Of a stretch of 52,267 nt of DNA, positions 8,375 through 15,046 are shown piece after piece. Source of the DNA: a virus; the IMG/VR virus record IMGVR_UViG_3300032053_000108, positions 1 through 52,267 of that record, one strand, 5' to 3'. Numbering within the stretch: position 1 is the first letter of the stretch; every line of letters starts with the position of its first letter. The position numbers were made by a program, and so were the translations under genes. Under the pieces are notes generated by a model that was given only the letters and a program-made list of their open reading frames with translations, was not told where the DNA came from and searched no databases.

Positions 8375-9133
8375 ATGACTGCCAATCTAGTTCGTAATGG
8401 TCAGATCATCAACTCCCTGGCGCAAGCAGTTGCGTCAGGGAGTTCTGGTTTGAATGCAATCCCTGCCCTCATCAAAAGGGTAATCGAAGATGGCATGTAT
8501 CGACACTTTATTGTCGATATGGTCCACAAAGAAATTCAATTCGACAGCTTTGAGGAATTTGTAAATACTCGTGCGCCAATTGGATTAGAAACTGATATTC
8601 CTACGCTTCAAAAACTATGCAAAGCGAGCAAACACGACGACAGAGAATTGCGTGAAATAGAACTTCTAATCATCAATGAAGTAAGAAATCCGCATGGTGG
8701 TCGTTATAACCTAACTGGCAAAAACCAACATTCAGACGCACGAGTAGACGAGGCAATCGAAAAACTCAGCGATGACTCTTTACAACCAAAAGAAAACGAG
8801 GTCGAGTTTGATAATATAATACTCGACCACAATGTTGTACATCCCACTATAGAGCCTGCCCCTCTCAAGCCAAAGAAAAAACCTGCACCTACTGGAACGA
8901 CCAAAGAATACGCAATGAAGCGACTCCAGGCCGATCATCCAGAATTGCTGGAAGATGTGTTGGCTGGGAAGAAATCGGCAAACACGGCGATGGTGGAAGC
9001 AGGTGTTCGCAAGCGGTACATAAATGTGCGAGCGGACGATCCAAAAATTGCTGCCAAAACAATCATCAAATATTGTGGAACTGAGACGACAAAGGCTTTA
9101 ATTGAAGAACTCACAAAACTTTTGGATCAATAA
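8375..9133 (+). CDS. ParB/KfrB-like putative DNA-binding protein
   Basis: 252 residues; starts 4 bp after the helicase stop. N-terminal part helical (IKRVIEDGMYRHFIVDMVHK), a Pro/Lys-rich linker at about 165-175 (PLKPKKKPAPTGTT), then a C-terminal helix-turn-helix-like segment: RLQADHPELLEDVLAGKKSA with NTAMVEAGVRKR behind it. This C-terminal motif (R-L-x-x-D-x-P-E-L ... V-L-A-G ... A-x-x-x-A-G-x-R-K-R) is common in small replication or partition-associated proteins of plasmids, actinobacteria and cyanobacteria. The first 70 bases of coding sequence contain a 15-bp stem-loop. A strong terminator follows the stop codon. Confidence 0.55.
   Translation: MTANLVRNGQIINSLAQAVASGSSGLNAIPALIKRVIEDGMYRHFIVDMVHKEIQFDSFEEFVNTRAPIGLETDIPTLQKLCKASKHDDRELREIELLIINEVRNPHGGRYNLTGKNQHSDARVDEAIEKLSDDSLQPKENEVEFDNIILDHNVVHPTIEPAPLKPKKKPAPTGTTKEYAMKRLQADHPELLEDVLAGKKSANTAMVEAGVRKRYINVRADDPKIAAKTIIKYCGTETTKALIEELTKLLDQ
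8411..8444 (+). other. 15-bp stem-loop inside the 5' coding region
   Basis: AACTCCCTGGCGCAA pairs with TTGCGTCAGGGAGTT around a GCAG loop, one G-T wobble. It begins 36 nt after the ATG of the ParB-like gene. Such a stable helix near a start could slow or regulate translation, or serve as a DNA site for the encoded DNA-binding protein. Confidence 0.5.
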
Positions 9134-9164
9134 AATAAGCCCGGAATTTCCGGGCTTATTTTTT
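9134..9164. terminator. Bidirectional rho-independent terminator
   Basis: AATAAGCCCGGAA pairs with TTCCGGGCTTATT, a 13-bp stem with a 1-nt centre (the real loop will be larger), followed by a T run in both directions. It separates the convergent ParB-like and HNH genes; the HNH stop codon lies inside the stem. Confidence 0.85.
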
Positions 9165-9506
9165 GCGCTTTCGATATTTTCGGACACCATCAAGAATGAG
9201 TTTTGTGTCAGACAAGTTAAGCGAATCATCTTCTTTCAACAATTTATGAAATGTTTCATGACATTCTGAACAAAGTGGTATCAAATCCTTGAGCCATTCC
9301 CGCCCTAAACGATCATATGTCGTGTGGTGCAGTTGATAGTTCGGATCACCACAACAAAGACACTTCTGAGGCCGCTTGCTGGCCCGGTACGCTGCTTTCT
9401 TTTTTCGCCATAGGTCTGAGTCAAGATAAGCCGCATAGCTCTTAAAACCGATCCTACGCAGCTTCTCACTGAAACTAATCCAATTATTCTTCTTACGAAT
9501 ACTCAT
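9156..9506 (-). CDS. HNH endonuclease (probably homing type)
   Basis: 116 residues. Contains KCLCCGDP (first zinc knuckle), LHHTTYDRLGREW (the HH of the HNH motif), DLIPLCSECH and ETFHKLL, the order C-x2-C ... HH ... C-x2-C-H of the HNH fold. A basic N-terminus (MSIRKKNNW) and C-terminus (RKYRKRKK) may contact DNA. Free-standing HNH genes of this size spread between phages by cutting homing sites next to their own locus. Stands alone on the minus strand between a terminator and a divergent + strand gene. Confidence 0.85.
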   Translation of the reverse strand: MSIRKKNNWISFSEKLRRIGFKSYAAYLDSDLWRKKKAAYRASKRPQKCLCCGDPNYQLHHTTYDRLGREWLKDLIPLCSECHETFHKLLKEDDSLNLSDTKLILDGVRKYRKRKK

Positions 9507-9541
9507 ATCTCAATTTAGTAAATTGCCTACTAAATAAATCC

Positions 9542-9823
9542 ATGAACTTTAGAGAATGGCTCTTGAACGAAGGGCAAAACATTAGATTTGGTGACTGGTC
9601 TAAAGATGGGACAATAATCGTCTACATTGACAGCACCCGGTACGTTTTTGTGACCGATGCTCTTTACCACCGCCAACTTCAAAAATTGGCATGCTTTAAG
9701 CCTTGGACTGCCTTAAACAAGATCAAAGAGATGGTAAAAAATAAGGCGGCGACCCAAATAGAGCCACCGCCTCAAGAGAGATTGCCTCAAGAAAAACCGC
9801 CAGTTCATGGCACGTTATTTTAA
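9542..9823 (+). CDS. Small protein with capsid-targeting-like N-terminus
   Basis: 93 residues. MNFREWLLNEG is the cleanest example of the F-x-x-W-L-x-x-E motif. Behind it is a compact domain: DGTIIVYIDSTRYVFVTD, then HRQLQKLACFKPWTALNKIK, a beta-rich segment followed by helices seen in many small phage proteins, and a Pro/Gln-rich tail (EPPPQERLPQEKPP). The function is unknown. The 3' end overlaps the convergent amine oxidase gene by 9 bp. Confidence 0.65.
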   Translation: MNFREWLLNEGQNIRFGDWSKDGTIIVYIDSTRYVFVTDALYHRQLQKLACFKPWTALNKIKEMVKNKAATQIEPPPQERLPQEKPPVHGTLF

Positions 9824-11101
9824 TTCTTTGATGATTCTTGCAGCTAAGTCCGAACCAGATGTAACTGCGCCTTCCATGTATCCAATGAACTTATAGCATG
9901 TATGCTCGCCTGCGAAATGCAGATTTCCAATGCCCTGTCTCAAAATTGGACCGAGCTTTGTGATCTCCCCAGGTGCCGGGAAAGAATATCCACACTTCGT
10001 CCAGCGATCAGTTATCCAATTGACCAGTTCACTGCGAACAATAGACTGGTTGATATTTGGATAAAACTCCTCCAACTCATCAAGCAATTCCTTTTCGGCA
10101 TTTACTGATTTTGCAGAATCGCCGCCGCTGAATATCACAATGGCAGAATAATCAACTTGGATTTGACCTTCTGTGCCGTTCCATGTTTCGTTGATTTTCC
10201 TGTCGCCCTTGGCGTTTTGCGACACGTTCTTGTCGATCCAATATTTGCTTTCGACTGCCGAAAGATGCTTGATATTCATGCCCATCTGAGGAGCAAAACC
10301 ATCAGGCAATTCCGGTGTGAAACGAATAGTAGACCACAATGAAGGTGGAATTGCCAATACAACAATATCGGCCTCATGCTTTATGCCATGAGCGTCTACA
10401 ACAACCACATTCGGCTCAGTGATGATCTGCGTTACCGGGCAATTCAAAGTCAATCTAGTGCCTAGTTTTTGAGCAAACTTCAATGCGAACTGTTGGTTGC
10501 CACCCTTGGTGCGGTAGCTTTCGGTATCACTCCAGAATTTATCGAGGCCACCGCCTCGAATCAAAACTAGGTTGCCCAAAAGACTTTGCTTATCAGAGGT
10601 CACGCCGTTGTCACTCGATACCTGAATATCGAACAGATATTTGGCTATTGCCGAAGCATCTTGAGTGTAAATCCATTCTCGCATCGAAATCTGATCCAGA
10701 TATTCGGCTCGTGGAGACAACCAAGGTTGGTTAGCATCAATATCAACAGCCATTTCCGACAACGCATTTTGCATTTTGGATATTTCTGTTTTGATATTTC
10801 CGTATTCTACCTGCGACAATTTTTGTTGCTTCAGGATGATCGGTGTTTCAGCGTCATTATCTTCGGCTTCCAAAAATTCGAGGCCGAACTCAAGAGCGTA
10901 TCCGATCAAGCAATAGTGGTTTGAGCCGATAAGCTCCCCACCAAATTCGACGTTCATGCCAGAGATGAAATCGTCTTTGCTGTATACTCGGACACCAACT
11001 CGGTTGCGAGCTTCCAGAACTTGAACGGTATGACCAGCGGTCATTAGCTCGTATGCACAAGCAAGGCCGGAGAATCCTGCTCCGATTACAATTATTTTCA
11101 T
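9815..11101 (-). CDS. FAD-dependent amine oxidase family protein
   Basis: 428 residues, normal for the monoamine oxidase / protoporphyrinogen oxidase superfamily. Residues 4-19 form the FAD-binding GAGFSGLACAYEL Rossmann motif, followed by VLEARNRVG, the typical E-A-x-x-R-x-G adenine-ribose motif (GGR reads GVR here). The C-terminus GNLHFAGEHTCYKF and GYMEGAVTSG is the second FAD motif. Oxidises an amine or acts as a desaturase; the substrate is not predictable. Rare in phages; it may act in sugar, polyamine or amino-acid modification. No close neighbour on the same strand, so probably its own transcript starting in the 11.1 kb gap. Confidence 0.9.
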   Translation of the reverse strand: MKIIVIGAGFSGLACAYELMTAGHTVQVLEARNRVGVRVYSKDDFISGMNVEFGGELIGSNHYCLIGYALEFGLEFLEAEDNDAETPIILKQQKLSQVEYGNIKTEISKMQNALSEMAVDIDANQPWLSPRAEYLDQISMREWIYTQDASAIAKYLFDIQVSSDNGVTSDKQSLLGNLVLIRGGGLDKFWSDTESYRTKGGNQQFALKFAQKLGTRLTLNCPVTQIITEPNVVVVDAHGIKHEADIVVLAIPPSLWSTIRFTPELPDGFAPQMGMNIKHLSAVESKYWIDKNVSQNAKGDRKINETWNGTEGQIQVDYSAIVIFSGGDSAKSVNAEKELLDELEEFYPNINQSIVRSELVNWITDRWTKCGYSFPAPGEITKLGPILRQGIGNLHFAGEHTCYKFIGYMEGAVTSGSDLAARIIKELK

Positions 11102-11219
11102 GGAATCCTTCCATAGTAAAAGAAATACCCATACTGGTACTACCGTATTTATGCGCTACAACCAAACTAAAAGAAAAAACCTGGGATCAAATGGACGGAA
11201 GCGGTAAAAATACGTTCTA

Positions 11220-11800
11220 TCTGGCTTGATCGAAACGAATTTCGTGTCTAGGATATTGACGCTCGGTGAAATAAGTGCATCCAAATAGCCGAGTGAAAAC
11301 CTTCAATAAGGCATACAGGTCATCGCTGCTGGGATAGAAATATTCCTTCAGATTTCGGACAGCCTTTGATGCTACAGCCCCAATACCCCGGATTGGTTCG
11401 AGGGCCTGATTTACTGGATAGGGTTTCTTCCTCAAAAGAGGTCTTAGGTGGCAATGGGCCGACGTGTAGCGGCTAGTCGGAGAGTAATCTCCGAGGATTG
11501 AATAAGAGCTAGGATTCAACACCCACCAACGGCGTGCCTCGTCGCTCAGATAAACGAGGTTGGGATAAATCACAAAGAAACCGATATAATCCGCTGAACC
11601 TATAATCGCTCCAACGGAAGTTGGGTGTAAATCAGAAAGAGCTTTAGAGCTAACTTATTGTTGGGATTACAGCCGAAATTTTCGGCTATTGTATAAGTGA
11701 CTAATTACAGTTGCTTGTACAATGAATAATCCCAATAATAAGAAGGCTCTTTTAGTTTATAAATAATTATAAGAAGCGTTTGTTGTACACCCAACAAAGA
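11220..11800 (+). ncRNA. Candidate large structured non-coding RNA
   Basis: About 0.8 kb (11102-11916) separates the amine oxidase and polymerase genes without a convincing protein gene. On the + strand it holds a chain of compact hairpins: CGAAA-CGAA-TTTCG (11231-11244), CCTT-CAAT-AAGG (11300-11311), GGGATA-GAAA-TATTCC (11331-11346), CCTC-AAAA-GAGG (11430-11441), GCCG/CGGC (11458-11473), TCGGAGA-GTAA-TCTCCGA (11477-11494), TTGAAT/ATTCAA (11498-11519), CCTCGT/ACGAGG (11537-11559) and CCAAC-GGAA-GTTGG (11611-11624). Three loops are GNRA tetraloops on the + strand; the minus strand gives none at these positions. At the 3' end a long domain is closed by 11620-11629 with 11786-11795 (10 bp), then 11636-11642 with 11746-11752, then 16 bp of 11654-11669 with 11727-11742, enclosing two hairpins (11671-11687 and 11688-11723). 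Large ornate RNAs (GOLLD, ROOL) are known from phages; identity not established. Ends are approximate. Confidence 0.55.
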
Positions 11801-11862
11801 AACAAGAGACAACGAACAGTCTTGCAATCAAAGCGTTTGAGTCTTATACTTAACCAAGAAGG

Positions 11863-11879
11863 GTGCCTTTCATTGGCAC
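11863..11879 (+). promoter_or_regulatory. Conserved leader hairpin before the polymerase gene
   Basis: GTGCC-TTTCATT-GGCAC: a 5-bp stem with a 7-nt loop, ending 38 nt before the polymerase ATG. The same 17 bases occur before the recombinase gene (40025-40041), and a compensated version occurs before the single-strand binding protein gene (38912-38930). Likely an RNA operator bound by a phage regulator, similar in principle to the autogenous operators of T4 gp43 and gp32. Confidence 0.6.
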
Positions 11880-11916
11880 ACTGCCAAGGATGTCATAAAC
11901 CGCATGATTGAGACAC

Positions 11917-13227
11917 ATGGACCACTCGCAACTGGCAAAGGCTCTTACCGATACGGTGGGGCCAAATGTGTTTATCTGTTTCCAGCCGGAAGTGCTTGAC
12001 TTCACGGATCGGGCAGTCGTACCTGAATTGCAAATATTCAGTTCGAGTGGGCAAATCAAAGTTATGCTCACGGACGAAGTTTTGCCGATACTCTTGCCAA
12101 TGTTGCGGCTGAGTATTTTTGGAAAGAGCAACAAGATTGTCGCTTGGAATTGGAAGAACCTCGTAAGTTTCATTCTGGCCAAGACTGGCAAGACGTATCC
12201 CGTCGATGGGGCAATTATTGACTTGAAGATAATCGAAACTTATTGCGGGCGCAAGTTCAATGTTCCGAAGACACTGATCGAGGCAATGAACAGACTGAAA
12301 GACCTCATCACCACTGGTATGTGGAAAGAGGTTGAGACGGTTTATCGCAAGGTTCATATACCGCTCATCACTACGGTCATCCCTCATCTCGAAACTGTTG
12401 GCATCCTCAATACGCAAATCGGCAATAGGGTCTATGCGTATTACGAAATTAACGGCCAGGAAAATGGTCGTCTGAAATGTTCTGGCGAGTATCAGCAGGG
12501 CTATGTCCCGCACGCCATGAAGCCGGAGACACGGCAGGTTCTCAAGCCTCGCTCTGAGAGCGATCTGTTCATGGTTTTTGATTACAAGGGCATGGAAGTC
12601 TTCATGCTGGCCTGGATGAGCAAAGACCCGCTATTGCAGGAGTTTTGCCGGGAGCCGGATGTTTATGTTGCCCTTTACGAGAAAATCACCGGCAAGGAAT
12701 GCGAAGGAAAAAATGATCGTGAAATGGCGAAAAAATTCTTTCTGCCGGTTATATATGGACAGTCGGCTTATTCATTAAGTCAACGCTGCGGTGTCGCCCT
12801 GGATGTCGCAGAGATTATTGTAGAACGCATTGACGCTTTGTTTCCGGTTGCTTTGGCCTTCATCGAGGGTTATCAGAAGCAGCTTCAAGAACTCGGATAT
12901 GCCAAAGACATCTTTGGCAAACGCCGTTCAAGTTTCGAGGAAGGCAAAGAATATTCTGTCAGAAACTTCGCAGTTCAATCACCGGCATCCGTCGTGTGTT
13001 TGGAAAAGTTATCCCACCTATATTTCGCACTCAAAGATAAAACCGACCTCGCCTACACCGTCCATGACGGTTACGCTGTGTATGCAACGAAGGAGAACTG
13101 GAAAGCCATAGCAAAACTTGGCCGAGATGTTCTTACTGGCGAGTCAGATTTATGCCCCGGTTTACGGCTCAGAGTAACTTGCCGTGCTGGTCGCAACCTT
13201 GATGATCTGAAGTTACTCCGCACCTAG
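11917..13227 (+). CDS. Short family A DNA polymerase with altered motif C
   Basis: 436 residues from ATG 11917 (TTG 11908 is possible; a stop lies directly upstream). Family A landmarks in order: GRLKCSGEYQQGYVP (about 185-199, equivalent to TGRLSS..P..Q.IP), motif A FMVFDYKGMEVFMLAW with catalytic Asp 222 and the Glu kept, motif B REMAKKFFLPVIYG (268-281) and motif C TVHDGYAVY (382-390). Motif C reads H-D-G where most family members have H-D-E, and the O-helix position usually Phe/Tyr is Leu. The N-terminal 150 residues look like a shrunken 3'-5' exonuclease domain without its acidic residues, so proofreading is probably absent. T4 relatives use a family B polymerase, so this replisome is unusual. 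Preceded by a conserved hairpin; followed 7 bp later by the next gene. Confidence 0.85.
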   Translation: MDHSQLAKALTDTVGPNVFICFQPEVLDFTDRAVVPELQIFSSSGQIKVMLTDEVLPILLPMLRLSIFGKSNKIVAWNWKNLVSFILAKTGKTYPVDGAIIDLKIIETYCGRKFNVPKTLIEAMNRLKDLITTGMWKEVETVYRKVHIPLITTVIPHLETVGILNTQIGNRVYAYYEINGQENGRLKCSGEYQQGYVPHAMKPETRQVLKPRSESDLFMVFDYKGMEVFMLAWMSKDPLLQEFCREPDVYVALYEKITGKECEGKNDREMAKKFFLPVIYGQSAYSLSQRCGVALDVAEIIVERIDALFPVALAFIEGYQKQLQELGYAKDIFGKRRSSFEEGKEYSVRNFAVQSPASVVCLEKLSHLYFALKDKTDLAYTVHDGYAVYATKENWKAIAKLGRDVLTGESDLCPGLRLRVTCRAGRNLDDLKLLRT

Positions 13228-13234
13228 AGGACCA

Positions 13235-13792
13235 ATGTTAGACATTTGCATAAATTACAGCATTAACGAAGAAGAGTACCTAGAGCTTGAACATCGTTTC
13301 GGTCGCCTCTGTTGGCACGCCGCACACGAACTCAAGAAGAAGAACTCTCGCAACAACTACACCGATGATCCCGAAGACATCAAGCAAGAACTCCAGATGT
13401 CTATGCTCAGAGCCGGTAGCTATTACAAGCGACAGATATACATTGAAAAATGTCTTGCCGTGGCAAAGAAACATGCCACCGACGAGCTTATGCAGCATAT
13501 CATACAAGAGCTAGAGAACTTGTGGGCTAACCGAACTCGACATGGCGCAAACCGCCAGAAGTTCGGGACGTTCCAAGAACAGCTTCTCCAGAAGATCGTT
13601 CGGCAAATTGTTCCGAAAGAGGAGAGGCCCAATAAGAAAGAGAACTTGAAGATTGACGCCAAGTTCGCTACTTATTGCAAAGCCATTGTCTGGAATGGGC
13701 AGAAAAGCATGGGTAAGAAGATAACTAGAGAGAAAGCAATCCGATCTGGCCAAGTAAGCCTTTCTGAATTCGATTACTTGGGTACGGTATAA
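13235..13792 (+). CDS. Hypothetical protein, possibly sigma-factor-like
   Basis: 185 residues, ATG preceded by TAGAGGACC, 7 bp after the polymerase. Residues 15-75 resemble region 2 of sigma factors: FGRLCWHAAHELKKKN, then DDPEDIKQELQMSMLRAGSY, a helix with the acidic D-x-x-Q-E motif. The C-terminus (GQKSMGKKITREKA, SLSEFDYLG) is basic and may touch DNA. T4 late sigma gp55 is of similar size, so a late-transcription sigma is a reasonable guess but not secure. The whole protein is helical and lacks catalytic motifs. Confidence 0.4.
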   Translation: MLDICINYSINEEEYLELEHRFGRLCWHAAHELKKKNSRNNYTDDPEDIKQELQMSMLRAGSYYKRQIYIEKCLAVAKKHATDELMQHIIQELENLWANRTRHGANRQKFGTFQEQLLQKIVRQIVPKEERPNKKENLKIDAKFATYCKAIVWNGQKSMGKKITREKAIRSGQVSLSEFDYLGTV

Positions 13793-13949
13793 TCGGTTTA
13801 TAATACGGAAATGGGAACGGTGTAGTCTGTCGCCGAGGGCATACAACTTGATTGTGTTTTACATAAATATGTTTTGTTTTTTTATATAAAAAATGCCTTA
13901 GTAATGCGACACTCCGTTCCTTATTTCTTTTCTCCTGAAGGTTGTCCCG

Positions 13950-14540
13950 ATGGAACCCAAATCAAGACCCAAAATAACCACTGGATATGGCGATGATGGA
14001 TGGACTTACGCCGGAATCCATAAGCAATGTGCAAAAGATGATTTTGTCATTGACACCCTGGGCGACCTTGATGAACTTAATTGTTGGTTGGGTCGCACTA
14101 GAGAGTTGTATCCACAATTCGATGAAGACCTGAAGACGATCCAAGGCAACATTTTTGAGCTTGGTGTATTCGTCGTACAATATCGCCCGCCCTTCACTCT
14201 TGAGGATGTTCGCTGGTTGGAGAGCAAGTCTGTAGAACTCGAAAAAGACCTGCCCGACCTCAAGAACTTTATTCTTCCTCACTACCCTTCTGAAGTTCAC
14301 ATTGCACGAGCGGTATGCCGTCGTGTAGAACGTAAGCTATGTTCTTTCATGCGACAAGCAAACCGCATGATGTCAGAACTTCCAATCAATGAATCGGTTG
14401 ATTCTGAGGGATTCAAATTTATCGTTCCCTACATCAATCGCCTCAGCGATTATCTCTTCATCATGGCCCGCTATTTGTGCTATTCTGCTGGGAAAACAGA
14501 AACCATATGGCAAGGCACAAAACTGGAGGCAAGTAAGTGA
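13950..14540 (+). CDS. Cob(I)alamin adenosyltransferase (PduO type)
   Basis: 196 residues, ATG with GAAGG upstream. Contains the PduO/MMAB signatures: KITTGYGDDGWTYAG (ATP-binding N-terminus), DTLGDLDELNCWLGRTRELY, IQGNIFELGV, FILPHYPSEVHIARAVCRRV with VERKL behind it, and the C-terminal INRLSDYLFIMARYL. Transfers the adenosyl group of ATP to cob(I)alamin, giving coenzyme B12. In a phage this fits supply of cofactor to a B12-dependent (class II) ribonucleotide reductase, which would lie outside this window. Overlaps the following Nudix gene by 4 bp (GTGA), indicating a coupled nucleotide-metabolism operon. Confidence 0.9.
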   Translation: MEPKSRPKITTGYGDDGWTYAGIHKQCAKDDFVIDTLGDLDELNCWLGRTRELYPQFDEDLKTIQGNIFELGVFVVQYRPPFTLEDVRWLESKSVELEKDLPDLKNFILPHYPSEVHIARAVCRRVERKLCSFMRQANRMMSELPINESVDSEGFKFIVPYINRLSDYLFIMARYLCYSAGKTETIWQGTKLEASK

Positions 14541-15046
14541 AGAAAAAGAGTGTCGAAGTAGAAATCAAAAGTTACGTCATCGTTCACGCTCGTAATCCTG
14601 ATGGAAAAATATTGCTGGTTCTGAAAGATAGACCAGAGTGGCAAAAGGGAAGATTGAATTTGGTTGGCGGCAAAATTGAGCCTGGAGAAACACCCACTCA
14701 TGCCGCCATGCGTGAATTGAAGGAAGAGTCGGGACTCATTGGCGGTCCAGTGATTCCTAAGTTGTGCGGGGCAATCAAGGGCGTTGATTGCTTAATTTAT
14801 TGCTTCGCTGTGGATGTATATGACAAAGTAATCAATCCACGAGAAGGCGAAACAGAAAAAGTCGATTGGTATCCTCTGGAAGTGCTTGACGATCCAAGAC
14901 TTATGCCTAATTTAAGGCTAGTCATTCCGATGTTGCAAATGGGCATCATGGATTGGGTTATCTCTGACCACAAGTCGTCTTTGGGTGTGCCTACTCACGA
15001 GGTTATGGTATCCTTGCGTATAAATAAGCCTTTCGTGAATGGGTGA
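14537..15046 (+). CDS. Nudix hydrolase
   Basis: 169 residues, GTG start in a GTGA overlap with the adenosyltransferase. The Nudix box (about 45-67) is complete: GGKIEPGETPTH followed by AAMRELKEESGL, i.e. G-x5-E-x7-R-E-U-x-E-E-x-G-U. Nudix enzymes hydrolyse nucleoside diphosphates linked to another group, for example oxidised dNTPs, ADP-ribose or mRNA caps; the specificity is not visible. An extra 40-residue C-terminal tail follows the fold. Its stop overlaps the helicase start by 4 bp. Confidence 0.9.
   Translation: MKKKSVEVEIKSYVIVHARNPDGKILLVLKDRPEWQKGRLNLVGGKIEPGETPTHAAMRELKEESGLIGGPVIPKLCGAIKGVDCLIYCFAVDVYDKVINPREGETEKVDWYPLEVLDDPRLMPNLRLVIPMLQMGIMDWVISDHKSSLGVPTHEVMVSLRINKPFVNG

Noticed and set aside
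11217-11573. Minus-strand open frame of 118 codons, GTG start
   Set aside because: No ribosome site or known motif; it lies over the region of many + strand hairpins with GNRA loops, better explained as structured RNA.
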